64,000 nt of DNA. It comes from Margaritifera margaritifera. Lineage: Eukaryota > Mollusca > Bivalvia > Unionida > Margaritiferidae. A program made the position numbers and the translations under genes. Under the pieces are notes generated by a model. The model made no database searches and was not told the DNA's origin. It was given only the letters and a program-made list of their open reading frames with translations. How positions within the stretch are numbered: the stretch's first letter is position 1; each line of letters opens with the position of its first letter. Shown piece by piece: positions 12,500 through 25,139 of this stretch. The stretch lies in contig JAQPZY010001665.1 of assembly GCA_029931535.1 (NCBI GenBank), forward strand, positions 2,315,501-2,379,500, read 5' to 3'.

Positions 12500-13928
12500 T
12501 GTAGTTCATAATGTAATACTCACCACCCACCCCAGGATTTGTGTATCCTTGCATTAGTATATGGTTAATATCGAGCGATGTGAGTTAGAGATCAGAGATA
12601 ATGGTACGCGATTAATTTATATACTACTATTATTTATGAGTGTAAACAACACTTAATAATCTTTGTCTTCTTCGATTTTTATTATATCATCAAGTTCTTA
12701 ATTTATTTTGATATATAGATATGTTGTAGCTGCTGAGTCCGTCACGTGATTAGTAATATTAAACATTTTCTCAGTGATGATGTATGCTATAACATTTATG
12801 AACTTTCTTTTACGATGTGTTGGTAGTGAAAATGTAGGTGCCAAAGTATTCCGATTAAATGGCTAGTAATCTCCGTTGTCGCCGGTTTCAAAGGAAACAT
12901 ATTACATAGCAAAACCTAATACGTTACTAACGCGTTACGTTTATAACAGGTAACATTTGGACAAACAAAACTATAAGCGTTTAACCCGTTGCCTGCTGAA
13001 TGTAACACGTTACGTTTGGATTTTTTCCAATAGTTCAGAAATAAGCACGTTGAAAGAATTGCCACAGAGTTTTACTCGGTTGATTTAGCAACACATGAGC
13101 CAGATGTGTCCTATCATGATGTACATTGGATTCTAGTGCTGGAGATAGCTATTGCACCAGTACATTCACATAAAGCAAATGGTTGGTATTATTATAATGT
13201 GCAATCCAGTTCTCTCCGCACGAACAACCGGCCGTATTAGAGTCTAGTTGCATACAAAACTGGTGATAACAAAGAATACATTTTTAAATTTAATTTTAAA
13301 AATTGTAAAACGTACATGCCCGAGTTCGTACCTATTTTTCAAGTCAAGTAAGTTTGCAGTTTTATTTTTGTCCTCATTTTTCACATGTTTTCAATTTTAT
13401 GGACAGTCAAGGTGGATCTAACAGATTATAGTAGTTATTATAATTTTGTAGTTTAATTGTACTCAAGTGAAGGAATTAGTTGAAGAAGTCCATTAAATTT
13501 TAGAATAACACTTTAAGCCACCTTGAGTAGTTGTGCAGAACTCGAAATGGTAATGTGTAACTTTCACATTTTATAACTTTTTTCAAGCTTCAATGAGTCC
13601 TGCTTTTCAAATTACTATATTTGTATGGCTTAGTTCTTTATGGAAATGCATATATAACCGTACAAATATGTATGTAAACGTTATTACATTTTTATATGTT
13701 TGTAAATGAAATATGACTGCCTTGTACTGGTCATCTAAGTAGCATCAACCTTTCTGCATGGAAATCTTAATGGAGGGGGGTCAGTTTGTGTAATGTGTAA
13801 GTAGACTGTTGTATCAACTAGTCTTTTAAGTTCAGATTATGTCATAGGTCTTTCCTCTTTAGTTTTCTTATCCAGTTTAATTTGTTCCCACAACAGATTA
13901 ATATTTGTGAAAGCTACTGGACGTTTAG

Positions 13929-13930
<2 letters not shown>

Positions 13931-14001
<71 letters not shown>
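13931..14001. repeat. (TA)n microsatellite
   Basis: About 35 TA units. Confidence 0.95.
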
Positions 14002-14003
<2 letters not shown>

Positions 14004-15049
14004 CATTATGACATGACGTGAATGAATGTAATTGTTGTGTGGTTTTGGTTCGTTGTTATGCCTACCACTGTCCTGTACTTGCATATAACCGCCCTCTAGA
14101 TAGACGTGATCCGATATACAGTAATTACAATGCATCTTACATTAATTATTACATTAATCAAGTGGAACATTAAATAAAACACATAAAATACATATATAGG
14201 TCAAATTGACAGAGTAACAAAGAGGCAGATAGATAGATCGATAAACAATAGAAACATTCATAGCAAAATAGTTGTATTGTGAAAACAAAAATTTAAGTTT
14301 CATGTTTTTTTCTTCTAATATCCTATTAACATTTTTGTATCAAATGCATATCTTTTTCTTCTCTCGATAGTAAATGCTCTTTGAGAAGTTATACAACTAC
14401 ATACATGAATTATACTTTTCCTTTTTCTTAACATAAAAGTGCTTTTGAGTAATAAACCACTTAGAACAGTGCTGTTATAGGACAAGTAAACATTACGAGT
14501 ACGTAGCATAAAAGTTCTGAACAGTACCAGTCTTTACCTGAATCGTAAAATGTCGATTGATTTAAAACTTCTGATGCTTTTGAAGACGTCTGCCAGCTAA
14601 AAATAGAATTGTAAAATGATTAGTATGCTCTTACTTTAAGATTTATGAGTGCTTGAGTCGGCATGAAACATAATAATTTAATGCTATCCAGCTGGATCAT
14701 GTTCGAATAATTTGGACCTCTCACCGAATAACATATTGCTTTGAACTTGATTTAAAGTGTATTTTAGTAGAATTTTCCATGTAGTTTGTTTGCATACATA
14801 AATATTTACATTAGTTTTGCTTCAAATGATGCAATACAAATATCGGACAAAGTCTGCATAGTTTTAAGAGGCCGTAAATTTGAAATATGCCGGAGAAACA
14901 GGGGAATAAAATGTAAGTTATATATATTCCAGAGAACTTATCCTTCCCTTTTGATAATCACAAGTCACATCTGCGTTTCGAATTTATGGGAGTACATCGA
15001 AGATAAGGAATACACATTAAGATCCAAATAAAATGCATATGAGCCTGTT

Positions 15050-15500
15050 GGGGCAACACCATTTCAGCATTACCCAACTTGGAATGGTTCATGCCATCTC
15101 GGCGACAGCTACAGGGCGATATAGCCATCTCAGATCGGGTAATCCGTAATGAATATCATTGTATTCGTACTTAACCGTATCTCGTGTATTACACGGCACA
15201 GTGATTATATTTTTAGCTGTTCACGGGGAGTCGTTGAACTCGGGGGTTTTGTGTAACCCGCTTGCTGCGGTAGATGGTGACATTGCTCGGAAGGACGGAA
15301 TCGGTGTACTCATTGTGAGTGGCCAAAAGTTCTGGACCAGCGAGTCTGCAGGATAAGGAGGCTCTCGAGGGATCCTTTGGCAGGCTGAGAGGAGCTGACC
15401 ACGTGAGGTTGTTCCTTCACCATTGGACGGCAACTGTGGAATCGGAAATCTCTCGTGATCGTCGACTGGGCGAAACGAGATGAATAACATCGTACGTTCC
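15050..15500. other. GC-richer island of unknown nature
   Basis: Base composition rises sharply against the AT-rich surroundings. Reading frames stay open for 93 and 67 codons on the minus strand (15,221-15,513) and 65 on the plus strand, as expected where stops are rare. No domain is recognised. It could be a piece of a retroelement or a captured exon; I cannot decide. Confidence 0.35.
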
Positions 15501-16366
15501 ACTTTTGAATCAATCTAATTCAATATCACTATATGAGTAAAGCTCAATTATGCACCCATCATACTTGTTGATCAACCATATATCAATCATACTTGTTTAT
15601 AAATTTCATAGTGATAATATCATGTTGATAGATTCACATGTCAACCATACTTGTTTATAATTCCATATATTAATCATATTTCGGAATAGTTCCATACGTT
15701 GATCATATCCGTTCATATACGGGATCAATTGTGCTTTTTTGTTGAAATTCCACGTTTTGATCGGTTTCATTTAGGAACGATAATATTTTCTTATATCCAT
15801 TATTTATCTGCTGTTGGATTTTATGCGTACAAGTAAGGTGTCAGATTCAATCATTGTACATATGCATTATAAATAAATATCTCATTCACGTAGTTGTGTT
15901 TGGTGTTTTCGCTAGATCCAATCCCACCCGGCTTCAATTCTGTTACAATCACCACCCCACCACCATAATCATCATCATCACTATTGAAAAAGAGCATAAC
16001 AATGCATTCTTTACATACAAATCAAGTAAATAATAGGAGATAAATCTGATACGTTGATATTGAGCTAATTGGAAAAATATATATTTCTATAAACACTTGT
16101 ACATGGTGCCAGTAACGATATAAAACATAAGACAGTTTTCATAATTGTATCGAGTGTTTCTTAATGTATCTTCATCGAGCAAGCACGCAGTAGTACTCGT
16201 AACGTCGAGCAAATTGTTTATGATTCTTGCTGATTAAGTTAAATTGTCGAATATTTCGCTTTCTTTCTTTTTCTTTTCTTTATTTCTAATTTTTAATTTC
16301 TCTTTCTTTCTAATTCCGTTTAGTCGGTACTTTAATATTCTCCACATTTTCCTTAATTTCATTCAT

Positions 16367-16404
<38 letters not shown>
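16367..16404. repeat. (TTTC)n microsatellite
   Basis: CTTT tetranucleotide run, shorter at the homologous site around 5,126-5,140. Confidence 0.9.
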
Positions 16405-16405
<1 letters not shown>

Positions 16406-17669
16406 ATCTTACTTATTTTTATTCTTTACAAGAAATCCAGAGACTAATAGCACACCTCTTTGAAAGATTTGAGCACAACTTAGAGATTTGTTCTTCGAAA
16501 TTTAAATCACTGTGGTTCTACTAGTAATTTATCAAACACTCATAATACATCAAAGTCAATTTTAACATTGTAACCTGTATAAATTACTTCTCTCTTTCTC
16601 TCTAATTTTTTAAATGCCAAAATTGTTGACAAGCACAGACTTTCTATCCTCAAATGCGCAATTATCTTATTGTAATACTGATGGAAAAACATGTTTATAT
16701 TAGCAGAACTGTGTAATCTATTACCATGGTAATAATTACTTAACCTGAAGCAGCCTGCTCAGTTCGAGTCGACTGAACTGCCTTTGTCATAGGACTGGAC
16801 AAGTACATGTTTATATGACTCCTGAAAAGGCGGCAATTCTCAACCAAGCGTATGATGCAAATATGCTACAATCATGCCCCCCTCCCTCCACAACACAACA
16901 CACACATTTACATGTATATTATGTGTATCTGACTGTTTCCTAAAGTATTTGGAAAAGAATGCCATATTTGTTTCAAATTTATGATGCATATCTTATTATT
17001 TAATTTGCATTTTATTTCGTTTAAGTTAACAATGCCTTCCAATCCTAGGTTTGTAAAAACTATTTTCAGTAAGCACGTAATGCTGAATAGAAAAATAAGA
17101 ATTAGATTAAATTGAAATTAATGAATTTTAGCGAATCAGACTTTAGACTTTTTACGATGGAATTAACATAACATAATTATAATGAAAGTATCTGGTTTGT
17201 AGCACCGTTTTGCAAGTGAGTTTGTGAATAATATAGTGTACCTATGATAAGATACAGGAGCGGATTTAAAGGAATTCGTGGTGTTCAACCTAACTCCTTT
17301 TCCAGTCAAAGTGTTACACTTTTCAAGTTAGAAATAGAAAAGATAAATGCGACCATACAAATGATCTACCCAGCTTTTAACTAGTACCCCATTAGTCAAA
17401 AAAATAAATAGAAAATCACCGTGAGAAAAATGAGATTCTGATGTCAAAATAAAGACTATAGAACGCGAATGTCGAAACAATCTAACACTGCCTTTCTTAT
17501 CTTCATGCTCTCTATTTTTTCCGAAAGTATGGACTGGAGGAGATAAATAATAAGTTCAGTTGAGGAGAGGGCACAAGAAGTGTCATACTTCGCTCATCAG
17601 TTCAACTGTCGAATGTACAACTTAATGTGTTATGAAATAAAGACATTATTTCTTTTTCATCTTAGGTTT

Positions 17670-17671
<2 letters not shown>

Positions 17672-17722
<51 letters not shown>
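17672..17722. repeat. (GA)n microsatellite
   Basis: About 25 GA units. Confidence 0.95.
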
Positions 17723-17725
<3 letters not shown>

Positions 17726-18440
17726 ACATTAAATATGCTCAAAAATGTGTTCAGAAAATGCATCTTTTAAAGAATGATGTTTGACATGTCATTCGCGTAT
17801 TGGGGGATGAAGGGGGAGGGGGTCTACTTCGTTAGATTTTCGCCATCATTTGCAGAGGCATAATCGTTTTTAATGACTCTGTCAATAGATTTGTCTCTTA
17901 ATATACTAGTTTACAGCATTATTTCACTAATTTCGGTAATTAACTTCTTGATCTAGTGGACACAGTTCGTCGATACACAGACAATACCGCGCTGCGAATA
18001 TGAAACTTAACATTAAAGTATGACATACCTAACTCATTAAAATGGGGTCATATATATTAGATCAAATTGGATTTTACATTAAAATATGATTAATCGTCAG
18101 ACGTTTCACGTGACATTTAATTGGGACATACTTATTTATGCTGGTATTTATCTCTACAAAGTATTCATCCATAGAAATAATATTGTGTTTCAACAGACAT
18201 AATCTTTCTTTATTTTATGAATATCAACTTTCTTCTTTACTCTCTCCCGTATGTAAGCGAGTCCTTGTCTTATTACGACTTGTGCCACAGTAGTAGACTC
18301 AATTTGTATATTGTAACCAATATTAATAATAATCATAAATAGTAAATAGAGTTCTTCTTCCCCTACTCACCCCCCACACAACCACCTGCCCATACTTACT
18401 ACTACTACTGTTACTACTACTGCTCCTGCTAATAATACCT

Positions 18441-18441
<1 letters not shown>

Positions 18442-18490
<49 letters not shown>
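18442..18490. repeat. (TAA)n microsatellite
   Basis: AAT run preceded by TAC-rich sequence; homologous to the runs at 5,503, 9,331 and 19,659. Confidence 0.95.
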
Positions 18491-18491
<1 letters not shown>

Positions 18492-19461
18492 GATTTGCTA
18501 ATTTATAATCATATAACTCTGAACATATCCAATATGAATATCAAGACATTGGTCAGAATTAACAACTTATTCTCAAAGTCTTTATTTATTTCGTTTAATT
18601 GTTAAACTAGTGAGAGCGAAAGAGAGAGAGATTCATTATACTTGAAATGACAATACATAGTATGAATATATTTCGTATGAAATCATAAACAACATCTAAA
18701 ATACGCAAAACAGTGATAAGCCAAGTCTGAAAGGAAACAAAAAAACTGGAAATCCCCCGCCCCTCATTGTATGAAAAATGCACATTTCCCGTCATAAAAT
18801 ATAATGAAACTGATGTTCAAACTGACTTCGCAAAGTCTAATCTTTGCAGAATTTTATTTAAGCCTTAATTTACTTTAACATGATGTTTGTTCAATTTTGT
18901 TCAATAATCAAATGAGTTTTAAAAAATACAAAACCTTTAAATAAGAAAAATCGTGTTTCAAGCTTCTGTTGCATGAAAAAATAAATAATATAAACTAATG
19001 CACCGTACAAAACAGTTTTTTTTTATAGCTCGAATAGACAAAATGTATCATGCAAAATGTAGCTGGAATGTGCCATGTTTTTATACAAGCATGTCGTCCC
19101 TAGTAGTGCCAGACTGCATGTATAAAATATAGATTAATGAAGTAAGTTTCGCGCGGATATCTTTGATCTAGGAACATTGTACTACCAAATATAATTTTTA
19201 TTTATTTATTTACTTATTTATTTTTCCAACTTCTATTCACGTTTCAATGTCAAGGTCACTGTTAATAAAAATATATATTTACCTACGCATTTCATTTCCA
19301 AATGATAACTTTGCTTTACAAGCAGATTTCAGTCGTCCTTATAAAAATCAATTCAAAATGTATCATTAGTCGTTAATTGATTTGATTGATTAACAATCCT
19401 AATCCAAATTGAAGTCTATCAATATTACTAATTAATTCTTGCTAATCGATGTATTAAGAAA

Positions 19462-19464
<3 letters not shown>

Positions 19465-19534
<70 letters not shown>
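19465..19534. repeat. (TA)n microsatellite in fold-back loop
   Basis: About 35 TA units inside the spacer between the two inverted arms of A2/B2. Confidence 0.95.
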
Positions 19535-19535
<1 letters not shown>

Positions 19536-19658
19536 TGAAAGGTCAGTATTCCTAATGGCAATGCAGTTCTTCTTACTATGCTCCCCCACCCACCCACCCA
19601 CCCACAAATACACACACTACCACCTACCCATCTCCGACTATTTTTCAAAGCGATTCCC

Positions 19659-19659
19659 A

Positions 19660-19691
<32 letters not shown>
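19659..19691. repeat. (TAA)n microsatellite
   Basis: AAT run at the position shared by all macro-repeat copies. Confidence 0.95.
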
Positions 19692-19692
<1 letters not shown>

Positions 19693-20885
19693 GATTTGGT
19701 AATTTATAATCATAATAAGTTTGAATATAACCAATATGCATATTAAGACGTTTGTTGGCATTAATGACTTATTCTCAATGTATTTCTTTATATGCTTTAA
19801 TTATTAAACGAGAGAGAGAGAGAGAGATTCATTCCAAAGCTAAAGGAAATGCATGCACCAACCTGCGTTGAAATCTGCTAGTAGAACTAAATTATCATCT
19901 GGAAATTAAATGCATAGGAAAAACTCTGTTTTTAGTAACAGTGACCTTGACATTGAAACTTGAGTAGACGTTGGGGAAACATTCACATTTGGTAGTATAA
20001 TATAATGTTCCTAGATAAAGGATAAACTTACCTCTTTCATCTATTTTTTACACATGGAATACGGCACCATTGATACCCTTCCTGTATGAACACATGGATT
20101 AGGTCAATTATTTTTTGTAATACAGCAACATCATGAAACACGATTTTACGTATTAAAAGGGTTCATATTGTTTTTTTTTTTTGGTTTTTTTCAATTTTTT
20201 TTTAGATCAAGCTAAAGGAAGTTAAGGCTGAAATAAAATTCCGCAAATATTAGACTCTTCGAAGTTAGTTCGAATATCAGTTTAATTATGTTTTTTGTTT
20301 AGAGAAATATCCATTTTTCGTGCAATGTTTGGGTGGATTTCGTTAGTCTCTCGTCTGCCATCAGACTGGTATATCACTGCTTTGTGTTATTTTATATTAT
20401 TTCTGATTCCACATGAAGTATATTCAACCCATTTATGGTCATTTCAAAACACACAAAGCTTAAAAAAAATCATTCTTATTTTGTTGATATAAGTTAACAA
20501 ATGTATACATGTCAGTAAAATGATTTTAACTAAACATCTCTCATGTTTTCTGTATTTGTGCACACTTCTGATGACTAGGTTTCTTCAAAATAAGGTACCT
20601 ACAATTTTACCAATGGATAAATTAAACGTAATACAAAATTTCAACATAAATCTCACTTTCAGTTTAGTGTGTTAATATGGAAGCTAACAATGTACATGAG
20701 TTGTGATTACTGCAATATTTGGATTATTTTCGTAGTTGTTTTAAATCATAATACATATTTATGGAATGTTGTCGATTTCATTATATAAATCCCTGCACTT
20801 TGTGTATATTTTGTGTGTCCCCGTTCTGAAGGTAAAACTTCAAATACAGTAAGTTTTGGCAATCGACTACAAAATCTAAAGCAAA

Positions 20886-20887
<2 letters not shown>

Positions 20888-20938
<51 letters not shown>
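20888..20938. repeat. (TA)n microsatellite
   Basis: TA run specific to copy B2. Confidence 0.95.
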
Positions 20939-20939
<1 letters not shown>

Positions 20940-21045
20940 AAAGCATAGCAAAACCGATCTTCCTCTCAAAAAATATCTTATGATAAAGATGTCCCCATTT
21001 TGATGGTAAAACTCTTATGTCCCTGTTTCGTAGGTTTTACAAGAA

Positions 21046-21052
<7 letters not shown>

Positions 21053-21140
<88 letters not shown>

Positions 21141-21141
21141 G
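21053..21141. repeat. (GA)n microsatellite
   Basis: About 44 GA units with a single C interruption; forms the right breakpoint of copy B2. Confidence 0.95.
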
Positions 21142-21216
21142 TGTGTGTTGACATTTATACTGTTCATTTATTTGTTTGTTTATTCCCTGTACCATACAGA
21201 TACAGATTACTGATCA

Positions 21217-21512
21217 AAGAATTTACCACGATACGCCATGAATAAAACATACATTAAGTACTCAACGAATTTACCACGATACGCCAGGAATAAAACATAC
21301 ATTAAGTACTCAACGAATTTACCACGATACGCCAGGAATAAAACATACATTAAGTACTCAAAGAATTTACCACGATACGCCATGAATAAAACATACATTA
21401 AGTACTCAAAGAATTTACCACGATACGCCATGAATAAAACATACATTAAGTACTCAAAGAATTTACCACGATCGCCATGAATAAAACATACATTACGTAC
21501 TCAAAGAAATTG
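21217..21512. repeat. 48-bp minisatellite, about 6 copies
   Basis: Unit landmarks are tttaccacgatacgcca, ataaaacatac and attaagtactcaa. Units differ by only one or two bases, and the last has a one-base deletion (cgatcgcc). Because 48 is a multiple of 3 and the unit lacks stops in one frame of each strand, it produces 16-residue periodic reading frames on both strands, which I regard as non-coding. Confidence 0.95.
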
Positions 21513-22125
21513 TTTTGAAGACTATTGAACTTGCGTATTTCACGTTTATCAGGAAGATATATTACCGTGTAATACATTTCAAGTGGTATGGTTGCTTAAT
21601 GGTGGTGATTTAGTATGCAAGCGGGTTCAACCTGAATGTGTCCCAGGTCAAGACTTTGACGTCTAGATTTGATATGTAAGATGATGAAAAAGATTGAACT
21701 TTTCCTGTCCTATTGATTTGACACACATGATCTTCGCCTTAGGTAAAGTTAATTTGTTCCAATGACAGGCATCGTTGATTGTACCTATCACATTCTATTA
21801 ATAACACAAGTTGAAAGTGATACATTTTAAACAAATCAATTCACTATTTTCATTTCATGTTTGTATATTTTCTTCCAGTTTGAATTTTTCTTCATGTTTG
21901 TGTGTCATTAAAGAAAAACAATTTTTTTCTTCCTTTCTTTCTTTAACGACAAAAGACAGACTGCATGTCTTTACTTAATGGCCGATTTCAATCATTTTTC
22001 AATGTCGTCTGATTGAGGAAGGATACATTAATGTATTCTTTTCTAGAGTCATTTATTTAGTTTTCTTGTCTCGTTTGTTTCTTTATTACTTTCTTTCCTT
22101 CTTTTCTTCTTGATTGATTGGCAGA

Positions 22126-22150
22126 TTTTTTTTTTTTTTTTTTTTTTTTT
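22126..22150. repeat. Poly-T run
   Basis: About 25 T; could be the poly-A tail of a minus-strand retroposon, but no body is recognisable on its 3' side. Confidence 0.9.
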
Positions 22151-22572
22151 GTCGAGACCACATTAGTGGGAGAACAATACATAGCAGTCCCTTCTCCGTG
22201 GGCCACGGCGGTGTCAACGGTTTGTTAAGGTTTTGATTAAAGTTTTCCAGTTGCTTATTATTTCCTATACCTCTTGATACATTTTCATCATACTTGGAAT
22301 TAACCTGTATAAAGCTAATGCAATTCATTGTTCGACAAGCTGGTTCTCCGTTTGACCAAGGTCAAAGCCAGAAAATTTGCATAATAAGGTTTTGGTTACA
22401 TATTTTTATTTCGTTATATTACCAAACTCTTTGATAGATTTTGTTCATGCTAAGATAAATCATTATGAATCTAATAATGATTCATTCTGCGACATGCTCG
22501 CTGAAACTTTGGACCTTGTGGCCAATGTTACACGCTTTCCAAGTAGTTAAGAAGGTGACAGTTCTGGTATAC

Positions 22573-22575
<3 letters not shown>

Positions 22576-22648
<73 letters not shown>
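22576..22648. repeat. (TA)n microsatellite
   Basis: About 36 TA units. Confidence 0.95.
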
Positions 22649-22652
<4 letters not shown>

Positions 22653-23644
22653 ATTTCCACAAAAGATACATATCGGCAGCTTTGTTTCGCAGAGTTAAAA
22701 ATTGAAAATTGAATTTCAAACTAAAACTTCTGTGTGCCAGAAACTCTCACCTTCTTAATTGCATAAACGAAATGGAGTCCTGCGCTAAATAATCAAGAAT
22801 ATAATATCTTCTGAAAATTTGTAGAGCGAAAGACAACATTATAAACAGATATACGTTTTTGATCTCTTTAATAATTATAGTTTTGGCCTATGCACCCTCT
22901 CACGTATCCAATCAATTTTTATTATGCCGTCTCTTATTAATCGGTTCTTTTGGCTTTGCTTTTGTATCAAAAAAGATTTATTTGGCTTTTCAGCGATGTT
23001 GCGGTCAATTGATTTAATTATTTCCAGTTGTTTGCTACTTAGTTCTCATTCAGCTTCAATACTTTTCTATTCTATTTGTTGGATTTAGCAAAGCTACACC
23101 CCCAAAATTCTGAATTCGTGCTTGTTTAATGAATCCTAGTAAGCCATCAAAAGTAAGTTTTCAGCTGTGTGCCAGGCGTAGACTGATGTACTAGAGCTGA
23201 AACAAATGTCTGAATATTCGAATTAGAATAATCTTTTGCGAATATTCGAATATAAAATTGGCATTCGAATATTCGTTTGTTTACCCAGCAAGTTTTACAT
23301 AATTTTGTAAAAGAAACAAACAAGGTGAAATGTAAACTATGCAAGGTTGAATTAGTTTATAAGGGAATAACTTAAAATCTGCTAAATAACATGACATTCA
23401 AACTCCGACTCACAAGGGAATCATGTAAAAGTCTGAATGGTTACATTGTTTATAACAACCCATTTATATTCATTATACTCGTGAAAAGATAACGTGTAAC
23501 ACGGCAAGTTAATGAAGGACATGGTGTAGAAAAGGGGTCATATAAAAGTCAACAAAGTCAACAAAGCCTTAACATATTGAACAACCAGAGCTCCAAAACA
23601 TTTGTGAAGAACACTTGTAGTCAATCCCACACACTATTACCACT

Positions 23645-23673
23645 CCCCCCCCCCCCCCCCCCCCCCCCCCCCC
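23645..23673. repeat. Poly-C run
   Basis: 29 consecutive C, the longest G/C homopolymer in the window. Confidence 0.95.
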
Positions 23674-25139
23674 ATCATACTACCGCTAAAATTAACTCCG
23701 ATTTATTTCAGCATTTTGTCTTTATTCAAGTTTGGAAATAATTACACAGCTATGGAATTAGCATTATGTCTATCCTTCTTTACTATCTTAAATGTCAGTA
23801 AAACAGATGTCAGCTCGTATCAATAAGATGTTCACGGACCAGCTTGCATGTCTTTGAAACAGAATCTTTTAAGTTTTGGGGGTAGAGAGTTTTGCTGTTT
23901 CAATAAAGCTTGCTCCTCACTGCTCTTACTGTGCATCGGTACAAAGTCATAGTTATCAGCATGTGTTCCAATTTTTGCATGGATTATTTAACTTTTTCTT
24001 TCATATTCCTTTTTGACATGAGCTAACTGTGTATTGGGAATCCCTCTTTTCCTATCAAAACCGAATAGTCAACTCCCAAGCTTGGTTGAGTCAGGGACCT
24101 AGTTCCCAGGTGTATGGCCCTGGTAGAGGTTACATTATAGTGTTTACAGAAGCCACAATGCCATTTCACACGTATTGTAATGTACATCTTATGTATAAGA
24201 TGATGTCAATACTAGTGTATGGGCTTCAGTTAAAACAATTATTTATGAAGTCTGAATATGATAATTTTATAGCAAGCAGAAAATTCCAATGTGCAATTTA
24301 GATATTTTATAGTAGGTCAAAACTACCGGACATGTCATGCATATGACAAATTCCGTGATCTGCAATCAACGTATCCAAATTTGATTATATTAAATTAGCT
24401 TCATGTAAGTGTGACTTTAATTGTGCATAAATCACTACCGAGATAAATATTCAAGATAATCCCCGCATTTTACTCAACAGGTAATCGAGTTTCTGCACCT
24501 TTAATACCCAACACAGATAATACGACATAATTTGCCCCGGTTCCCAGAATTTCATATACGGGTGTGGCTGTACCTATTAAGTACAAAGTCATTTCAATTT
24601 CAATTCATATATTGACCCCTTAGAAATTCATACATCTGTGTAATATGAATTGTATTTATCTGAAAAATACCATACCAAAAATATATCCTCAGTTTTTCTT
24701 ATATACATATAACAGACACGTACAAAATTGCTTTAAATTCCTTAAAAGGTAAGCTTCTCTAATGACTTATGTACTCTCTTCCATATGAAACACTTGTCTG
24801 ACTTCCCCAAATAAAATATCTTTGCTATAAACAAATAACAACCAATTACTGCAGAAATTTTTCAAGCATGTAGAAACAAGCTCTGTTCTCCAAAGTTGAC
24901 CTAGCCCTGCAAGATTTTAGTCTTATCAACGGAAGAATTTTAGTGCAAACTTAGAGTATTAACCTGGAAGAGGTGTATCTCGTTCAAAGGGTTTAGTCAA
25001 GTAACCAAATAACGCAGATAGGTTGATAGTTGCGACAAACATAAATTATTAAATTACTGCGACGCCAGATAACAATGCTTGCATAAATCTTTTCAAAATT
25101 TTGCATTTGTCGGTCCCTATCTGCCTGTAGGCTTACAAA

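Larger units (their letters stand above)
11661..15959. other. 4.3-kb unique segment between ATC/ACC-rich runs
   Basis: This stretch is bordered by (ATC)n at 11,632-11,665 and by an ACC/ATC-rich run at 15,949-15,985. In copy A1 the two flanking blocks are joined directly at one such run (3,058-3,115), so this segment is either inserted here or lost there. I found no recognisable gene in it; reading frames at 11,718-12,124 and 14,786-15,031 are short and unsupported. It holds a GA run, a TA run and one GC-richer patch, each listed separately. Confidence 0.6.
15960..19340 (+). repeat. Macro-repeat copy A2
   Basis: Order of blocks: 15,960-16,482 and 17,110-17,335 (copies of 3,060-3,511 and 5,099-5,450), 17,845-18,345 (copy of 8,630-9,110), 18,370-18,640 (copy of 5,463-5,730) and the fold-back arm 18,650-19,340. 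About 600 bases (16,483-17,109) have no counterpart in A1, and the satellite array of A1 is absent here. The arm is the inverse complement of 19,860-20,445, only about 520 bases away. Confidence 0.85.
19535..21050 (+). repeat. Macro-repeat copy B2
   Basis: Direct copy of 9,186-10,690: ctgaaaggtcagtattc...caatgcagttcttcttact, an AAT run, then the inverted arm (19,860-20,445) and the block containing gtcccc..tttcgtaggtttta. It stops at the GT/GA microsatellite at 21,047, where B1 instead continues into the block that starts A1. A (TA)n run at 20,888 is absent from B1 (gcaaaacacaaagatgtatcc there). Confidence 0.85.
21513..25139. other. Anonymous DNA
   Basis: AT-rich stretch with no supported gene. 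It includes a T run, a TA run and a C run listed separately. Around 22,150-22,220 a slightly GC-richer patch (gagaccacattagtggg...gggccacggcgg) has no recognised identity. Reading frames at 22,086-22,328 and 24,029-24,301 are short and without motifs. Confidence 0.4.

Noticed and set aside
13012..13060. Short repeated acgtta words near 12,920-13,060 as an element end
   Set aside because: Only a few scattered copies without inverted partner or defined border.
15221..15513. Two overlapping minus-strand frames as a real protein
   Set aside because: They lie in a GC-richer patch where stops are rare, overlap each other in different frames, and match no family I know.
21000..21245. Arg-Glu and Ser-Leu repeat frames at 8.1, 9.4, 12.3 and 21.0 kb
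   Set aside because: They translate (GA)n or (CT)n microsatellites.
21207..21480. Apparent repeat proteins of 79-80 residues on both strands
   Set aside because: They follow from a 48-bp minisatellite whose length is a multiple of three; frames on both strands at once argue against a real gene.
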